This document shows, one piece after another, positions 41,106-45,526 of a stretch of DNA of 45,526 nt. Both the position numbers and the translations under genes were made by a program. The notes beneath the pieces were generated by a model. The model saw only the letters and a list, made by a program, of their open reading frames with translations. It was not told the origin of the DNA and did not search any database. The stretch is from Syntrophaceae bacterium UBA5764. Lineage in GTDB: Bacteria; Desulfobacterota; Syntrophia; Syntrophales; Smithellaceae. The DNA is taken from assembly GCA_002418825.1 (NCBI GenBank), contig DIEW01000033.1, positions 176-45,701 of the forward strand. The letters run 5' to 3'. Numbering within the stretch: position 1 is the stretch's first letter; each line of letters begins with the position of its first letter.

Positions 41106-43319
41106 ATGCTCCAAGGCAATGTGTTCTATGAAGTGGCCCTGATCCTGGGGCTGGCCACCCTTTTCGGTGTCATCGGTCAAAGACTGAGACAGCCCCTGAT
41201 CATCATGTTCCTGGCCGCGGGCATTGCCGCAGGACCTTCCATGCTCGGTATCATCTCCAGCCACGGCCAGATCGAACTGCTGGCCCATATCGGCATCTCC
41301 CTGCTGCTGTTCATCGTCGGGCTCAAGCTGGACCTGGGCCTGATTCGCACCATGGGGCCTGTCGCCGTGGCAACGGGGCTGGGTCAGATCGTCTTCACCT
41401 CCGTATTCGGGCTCGTCATCGCCTTGGCCCTGGGCTATTCCTTTGTCAGCTCCGTCTATATTGCCGTAACCCTGACGTTTTCCAGCACCATTATCATCGT
41501 CAAGCTCCTCTCCGATAAACGGGAGATCGATTCCCTCCACGGGCAGATCGCCCTGGGATTTCTGATCGTTCAGGACATTGCGGCCATCCTGGCCCTGGTG
41601 GGACTGACCTTCTTCCGTTCCGGTCCCGAAGGGGAGCAGGCCATGGCCTTCACCATTCTTTGGATTGCCCTCAAGGGGCTGGGGTTTGTAGGGGTGGTGG
41701 GTCTTCTGATGCGGTTTGTCCTGCCCTGGCTTACACAACGCCTGGCCTATTCCCAGGAAATGTTGACCCTCTTTTCCATTTCCTGGACGGTCATCCTGAG
41801 CATGATCAGCGATTATCTCGGTTTCAGCAAGGAAGTGGGGGCCTTTCTGGCGGGCGTCTCCCTGGCCTCCACCGAATACCGGGACGCCATCGGCGGACGC
41901 CTCACCAGCCTGCGGGATTTCCTGTTGCTCTTTTTCTTCATCGATCTCGGGGCGCGTCTGGACTGGTCCGCCGTCGGCTCCCAGATCGGTCCCGCCATCC
42001 TTTTATCCTTTTTCGTTCTCGTAGGTAACCCACTGATTGTCCTGGCCATTATGGGGTTCATGGGCTACCGCCGTCGAACCAGTTTCCTGGCCGGCCTGAC
42101 CGTAGCCCAGATCAGCGAGTTTTCCCTCATCGTCGCCGCCCTTGGACTAAGCCTCGGCCACATTACCACCCCTGTGGTGGGGCTCATCACCCTTGTGGGC
42201 GTTGTCACGATCCTTGTTTCGACCTATATGATCCTCTATTCCGGCCCCCTGTACCAACTGTTGTCCAATCCTTTGAAGATATTCGAGAAAAAGAACCCGC
42301 AACGGGAGGCGGCGGAGAGCTATCTTTACGATGCAGCGGAAACGGATGCGATCCTCGTGGGTCTGGGGGCCTATGGCGGCGCATTGGCCGAACATCTCCT
42401 GCGCCGGCGCAAAAGGATCATCGCCGTGGACTTCGATCCCACAGTCCTGAAAAAATGGCGGGAACGGGGGGTGAGCGTTCTGTACGGCGACATGGGCGAC
42501 CCGGAAATACACGAGAAACTGCCCCTCGACAAGACCCGCTGGATCGTGAGCACCGTCCGCATCCGGGAGTTGAACCTGGCCCTGCTTCAAATGCTGAAGA
42601 ATCGCAACTATCGGGGAAACGTGGCCTTGACGGCCGCTGCCCCCCAGGATGCGGAGGCGTATGAGAAGGCCGGGATTCAGGTGATCTTCCGCCCCTACCT
42701 TGATGTGGGGGAGCAGGCCGCTGACGCCCTGACCCACGCCATGGATGTCCTGCCGGGAATGGCCGATTGGAAGATACAGTATCGGGAAGTGCGCCTGCCT
42801 GCGGGATCGGTCTATTCGGGACAACGTGTGAAGGCCCTTCCCCTCCGGTCCCAGTCCGGCGTCTCCATCCTGGCTATAACCAGGGCCGGCCGCCATTATT
42901 TCGATCCGGAACCGAATTTCCGGATTTATCCAGGCGATCGCCTGATTCTGACGGGCGCCCTGGACGATCTGCGCCAGGCGGAAAAGGTGCTTCAGCACGT
43001 CGCCTTCCTGGCAGGCTCGGACACCGCTGACGGCATTCGTATCGAGGAGGTCAAGCTGGGTCCCTCTTCCGTTGTCGTGGGTCGCACCCTGGGCGAGACA
43101 GCCTTCCGCCAGCGATACGGCATCAGCGTGATCGGTATTGTTCGGCGAGAGAAGCGGATGAACGCCCCCGGTCCCGATGAAAGGCTCTGCGCCGGTGACG
43201 GACTGATCATTTTAGGGGACGCAGGCTCCATCGAGGCCTTCCGGTCTCAGGCCGAGGGAGGGGAAGATCCGGAACCGGGACAGGGCGCGCTTGGGCAGAC
43301 GCCCATGCCCTCCGGCTGA
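41106..43319 (+). CDS. CPA2-family cation:proton antiporter with RCK (TrkA) module
   Basis: This protein of 737 aa has about twelve membrane helices of the KefB/CPA2 type (residues about 5-390; GKxxGP-type start, then LLLFFFIDLGARLD near residue 275). A Rossmann NAD-binding domain (TrkA-N, ILVGLGAYGGALAEHL near residue 417) and two TrkA-C domains follow (about residues 560-640 and 650-720). It exchanges K+ or Na+ for H+ across the inner membrane, and the soluble part gates it in response to nucleotides or other ligands. Two TrkA-C copies are more than in classic KefB/C. ATG 41106 follows AAAAGGAGAAAAAAC. It is divergent from the Usp gene. Confidence 0.9.
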   Translation: MLQGNVFYEVALILGLATLFGVIGQRLRQPLIIMFLAAGIAAGPSMLGIISSHGQIELLAHIGISLLLFIVGLKLDLGLIRTMGPVAVATGLGQIVFTSVFGLVIALALGYSFVSSVYIAVTLTFSSTIIIVKLLSDKREIDSLHGQIALGFLIVQDIAAILALVGLTFFRSGPEGEQAMAFTILWIALKGLGFVGVVGLLMRFVLPWLTQRLAYSQEMLTLFSISWTVILSMISDYLGFSKEVGAFLAGVSLASTEYRDAIGGRLTSLRDFLLLFFFIDLGARLDWSAVGSQIGPAILLSFFVLVGNPLIVLAIMGFMGYRRRTSFLAGLTVAQISEFSLIVAALGLSLGHITTPVVGLITLVGVVTILVSTYMILYSGPLYQLLSNPLKIFEKKNPQREAAESYLYDAAETDAILVGLGAYGGALAEHLLRRRKRIIAVDFDPTVLKKWRERGVSVLYGDMGDPEIHEKLPLDKTRWIVSTVRIRELNLALLQMLKNRNYRGNVALTAAAPQDAEAYEKAGIQVIFRPYLDVGEQAADALTHAMDVLPGMADWKIQYREVRLPAGSVYSGQRVKALPLRSQSGVSILAITRAGRHYFDPEPNFRIYPGDRLILTGALDDLRQAEKVLQHVAFLAGSDTADGIRIEEVKLGPSSVVVGRTLGETAFRQRYGISVIGIVRREKRMNAPGPDERLCAGDGLIILGDAGSIEAFRSQAEGGEDPEPGQGALGQTPMPSG

Positions 43320-43752
43320 AAGAAGAAGAAGGCAGACCAATTCTGGGGTGACAGCCGAACGAGGAGGGATACGGTTTCTGTCAACGGAAGGCCTCCCGCC
43401 CGGGGAAAGGTCGAAAAGACACCGATGACGGAGGCGCAGTATCATCATATCTATTCGATATTGTTACTAGAAAAGATCCCCTTGGAAGCTCAATCAACGC
43501 CGGCAACAGCTTCCGGACGTTGGCCACGCAAACGGCCATAACCAACAAACGGCTCAAGGCTCGAGGGTTTTTGTCCGCCGAAGAGTCGAGAGAGCTTGGA
43601 TTTCGCTATCTCCGGCTACCCGATGGGATGGGATCGGCTCATAGTTATGGAAAAGTAAAACATCCCATAGGGAGCAAGCCTTACCTCTCTTCCGTTCATG
43701 CCACGAAATTGCCGTGAGAAATAGGGACTTTACCTCATTTCCTGAATCTTTT
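43320..43752. other. Gene-free stretch between convergent genes (433 nt)
   Basis: No frame with a plausible ribosome site, RNA gene or strong terminator was found. An AT-richer pocket occurs near 43440-43470 and 43670-43690. The reading frames that open here match no family and have poor starts. Confidence 0.5.
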
Positions 43753-45526
43753 CTAAGCCTTCGGTACAGCTGAAGCGACTGACCAATTGCCGCCCAGCGC
43801 CACACCGGAGCAATGCCGCTCCAGCATATACCGGATGCAGCCGACCATGTCTTCGACTGCCAAAGCCGGCGCCCGGCCCTTCGCATGGATGCCGCATATG
43901 GCGGTCGTGCAGGCGTGATCCAGGTTTGGATGCCAGCGAAACCGGCCGGTGTCATCCTTCCCGTAGGTCAGGTAGGCCGACAACGGATTCAGTCCGGTAC
44001 CGGGTCTTTCGCCGATGAGGTGCACGAGGATGTCCGGGCCGATCATTTCCGCTGCATGGTATCCCGCACGAACCCTTCCGTTTTTCAAGACCGGCACCAT
44101 TTCACAGACAGACAGGCCCGATTCCTTCAGGCGTCCCCGCAGGGCGGGCAGGACGTTCCGCAGGTTTTCATTGACCGCATCGGCGTTCAATCCATCGGAT
44201 ACGACAATTTGGATAGAGGCCTTGAGCGTCTGCCCGTGAAACAGCCTACGGATGCGTTCGGCATCCTCGTTGCGGATCCATTCTCCGGTAAACGGATGGG
44301 CCAGATAGTCCTCCCGGTCTGCGGACCGGGTGGTCACGCTCAGGTGTCGAGGGCAGCAATCCCGGAGGACCGCCGGATCGATCATTGCATACAGGGCCTT
44401 CCTGGCATGGTCGAAGATGGCCTCTATCCGGGATGTTACCGGAGGCGGATCGGTCAGGTCCGGGCAGGCGCCATAACCGATATCGAAACCCTTTTCCCGC
44501 ATCGTGGATATCTTTTTGAGGCCTTCGCTTTGAAGGGCGCTCCATGGCCGTGTATCGCCTCCCTCCTTCAGATACCGGGCATAGAGGGTTGCTGTCGTGC
44601 GGGGATGTCCTGTTGCCTCTCCGGGTCCCTCCATTACGCGCAGCGAAGCGAGCCTTTCCCGCATCGCGCTCGTCATCTGCCTGGAGGTCTTGACCCGCAA
44701 TCTCGGGTGTTCACGGAAGGAGGTGGTGAGGATGCCCAGCATGGGGTCCGCTTTGCCCGCCACCGCCATCAGGTAGGCGGGACACGCCATGTGCGCAATC
44801 GTTTCGGTCAATGCCATCAACTCGGACGGGTGGATCCCCATGTGAAAGGTCGAACAGATATCCAAGCCCATGGTGATGCCGTGCAGCTTCGCCATGACGG
44901 TATCCTCCAGACAGGCCCGCTGCAACTGGGGCCCGGTCCGGAAGACCTCCGGGCCGATGAATCCAGCCACGTCATTGACGATCATCCATGGGTTTCCGCA
45001 CCGCCGGCCGATGGCCCTGGCCAGCCCATAGCAGCGCGATTCCAGGGTGACCATGTCCGTATCCTCGGCCGCCCCATTCGTGACCTCGGACCCCTGTCCC
45101 GTCTCGAAATAGAGACCGTCGAAACCGCGCGCCAGGTCCATGATGCCGTCGGCATCGAGACCGATCATGCCGGCCAGCGATCGGGATGTGCCGGCGAGAC
45201 TCTGGAAACCGACATCCACTTTCGTCCTCCTGCAAGCGGCGGACTGCTTTACCATGTCGGAAAGGACGCTGTAGCGGGTCGGTAGGGCGAGTTTTTCCTT
45301 GATGCGTTGAAGCAATTGCTCCATTCTGACGATGGTATCCATATCGTCACTGGCTGGGTTCAAACCCAGGATGACGTCTCCGCATCCGAACGACAGACCT
45401 TCCAGGACGGAAATCAGAATCTCCTCCTCGTCGTCTCCCGGACTGTTGGGCTGTATCCTTGAACCCAAATGCCCCGGGGACCCGATTCGGATCGAACCCG
45501 GCGCGGCGATTCCCGGCAGGGGGTTG
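43753..45526 (-). CDS. eutBC: EutB-EutC fusion ethanolamine ammonia-lyase (5' end cut)
   Basis: About 590 aa are visible in one frame that runs off the right edge of the window; no true start is in view. The first part is EutB. It has a SRIQPN motif (the Arg and Gln of the active site), GLNPASDD with the Asn, YFETGQGS with the active-site Glu (near 45100) and a MGLDIC segment with the conserved Asp. The second part (from about 44400) is EutC, with VVSDGLNADAV (near 44200) and LIGERPG (near 44000). The two subunits of adenosylcobalamin-dependent ethanolamine ammonia-lyase, normally separate genes, are thus one polypeptide. It would split ethanolamine to acetaldehyde and ammonia. No other eut gene or microcompartment gene is visible. 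Confidence 0.88.
   Translation of the reverse strand, partial: NPLPGIAAPGSIRIGSPGHLGSRIQPNSPGDDEEEILISVLEGLSFGCGDVILGLNPASDDMDTIVRMEQLLQRIKEKLALPTRYSVLSDMVKQSAACRRTKVDVGFQSLAGTSRSLAGMIGLDADGIMDLARGFDGLYFETGQGSEVTNGAAEDTDMVTLESRCYGLARAIGRRCGNPWMIVNDVAGFIGPEVFRTGPQLQRACLEDTVMAKLHGITMGLDICSTFHMGIHPSELMALTETIAHMACPAYLMAVAGKADPMLGILTTSFREHPRLRVKTSRQMTSAMRERLASLRVMEGPGEATGHPRTTATLYARYLKEGGDTRPWSALQSEGLKKISTMREKGFDIGYGACPDLTDPPPVTSRIEAIFDHARKALYAMIDPAVLRDCCPRHLSVTTRSADREDYLAHPFTGEWIRNEDAERIRRLFHGQTLKASIQIVVSDGLNADAVNENLRNVLPALRGRLKESGLSVCEMVPVLKNGRVRAGYHAAEMIGPDILVHLIGERPGTGLNPLSAYLTYGKDDTGRFRWHPNLDHACTTAICGIHAKGRAPALAVEDMVGCIRYMLERHCSGVALGGNWSVASAVPKA

Noticed and set aside
43520..43717. 65-codon plus-strand frame near the right end
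   Set aside because: No ribosome site, no recognisable family, start within low-quality context.
43813..45285. 490-codon plus-strand frame opposite the EutB-EutC fusion
   Set aside because: Antisense shadow of a gene with complete active-site motifs.
1..45526. CRISPR arrays, tRNA, rRNA, complete insertion sequences
   Set aside because: No regular repeat-spacer pattern, cloverleaf or transposase-like frame was recognisable by eye.

Overview
The window looks like chromosome from an anaerobic, probably syntrophic or fermentative bacterium of the Desulfobacterota (Syntrophales-like). This is an inference. It rests on an oxygen-sensitive radical dehydratase with intact [4Fe-4S] ligands (4-hydroxybutyryl-CoA dehydratase), an ADP-forming acyl-CoA synthetase subunit, a Mo/W-bis-MGD oxidoreductase, ferredoxin-type proteins, and a LIV-type ABC transporter operon mixed with AMP-forming acyl-CoA ligases. 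No rRNA, tRNA, CRISPR array or complete insertion sequence was seen.

Region 1 (1-6300) is an accessory, defence-type island. It holds the tail of an XRE-type antitoxin abutting a relic VOC-protein tail, an AT-rich type II restriction-modification pair of the AvaI/BsoBI class, a PAC2-family protein, an unusual two-gene nucleotidyltransferase module, and an AbiEi/AbiEii-like pair. The two-gene module is enclosed by two near-identical inverted-repeat units, each with a 23-nt spacer. The AbiEii-like toxin lacks the first Asp of its metal-binding motif.

Region 2 (6576-11546) holds a transglutaminase-like lipoprotein, 4-hydroxybutyryl-CoA dehydratase on the minus strand, and a stand-alone alpha subunit of an NDP-forming acyl-CoA synthetase.

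Region 3 (11840-24920) is a long catabolic operon. It begins with a TetR regulator that has a palindromic operator in its own promoter. It continues with LivG, an AMP-ligase, LivH, LivM, LivK, two MaoC-fold proteins, LivF, an SDR, a second AMP-ligase, and a divergent HpaB/AbfD-family flavoprotein that keeps three of four iron-sulfur ligands. The logic is import of an organic acid, CoA activation, dehydration/hydration and oxidation. Next to it are a minus-strand phosphotriesterase-like lactonase and an ATC-hydrolase-family protein, then an HD-domain protein and a decayed MFS transporter.

Region 4 (28364-35190) is a mixed housekeeping/envelope stretch: a 7TM-GGDEF diguanylate cyclase, a Sel1-repeat protein, three small exported or membrane proteins, a patatin-like phospholipase, and an HTH-ferredoxin fusion. 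A TetR regulator with its own operator follows and is co-transcribed with a molybdopterin oxidoreductase.

Region 5 (about 36350 to the end) is clearly more GC-rich. The change falls inside the molybdopterin oxidoreductase gene without breaking its frame. It is followed by a pentapeptide-repeat protein, a DUF4412-like lipoprotein, a tandem universal stress protein, a CPA2 antiporter with an RCK module, and a EutB-EutC fusion that runs off the right edge. This region may be a recombination product or an assembly join.
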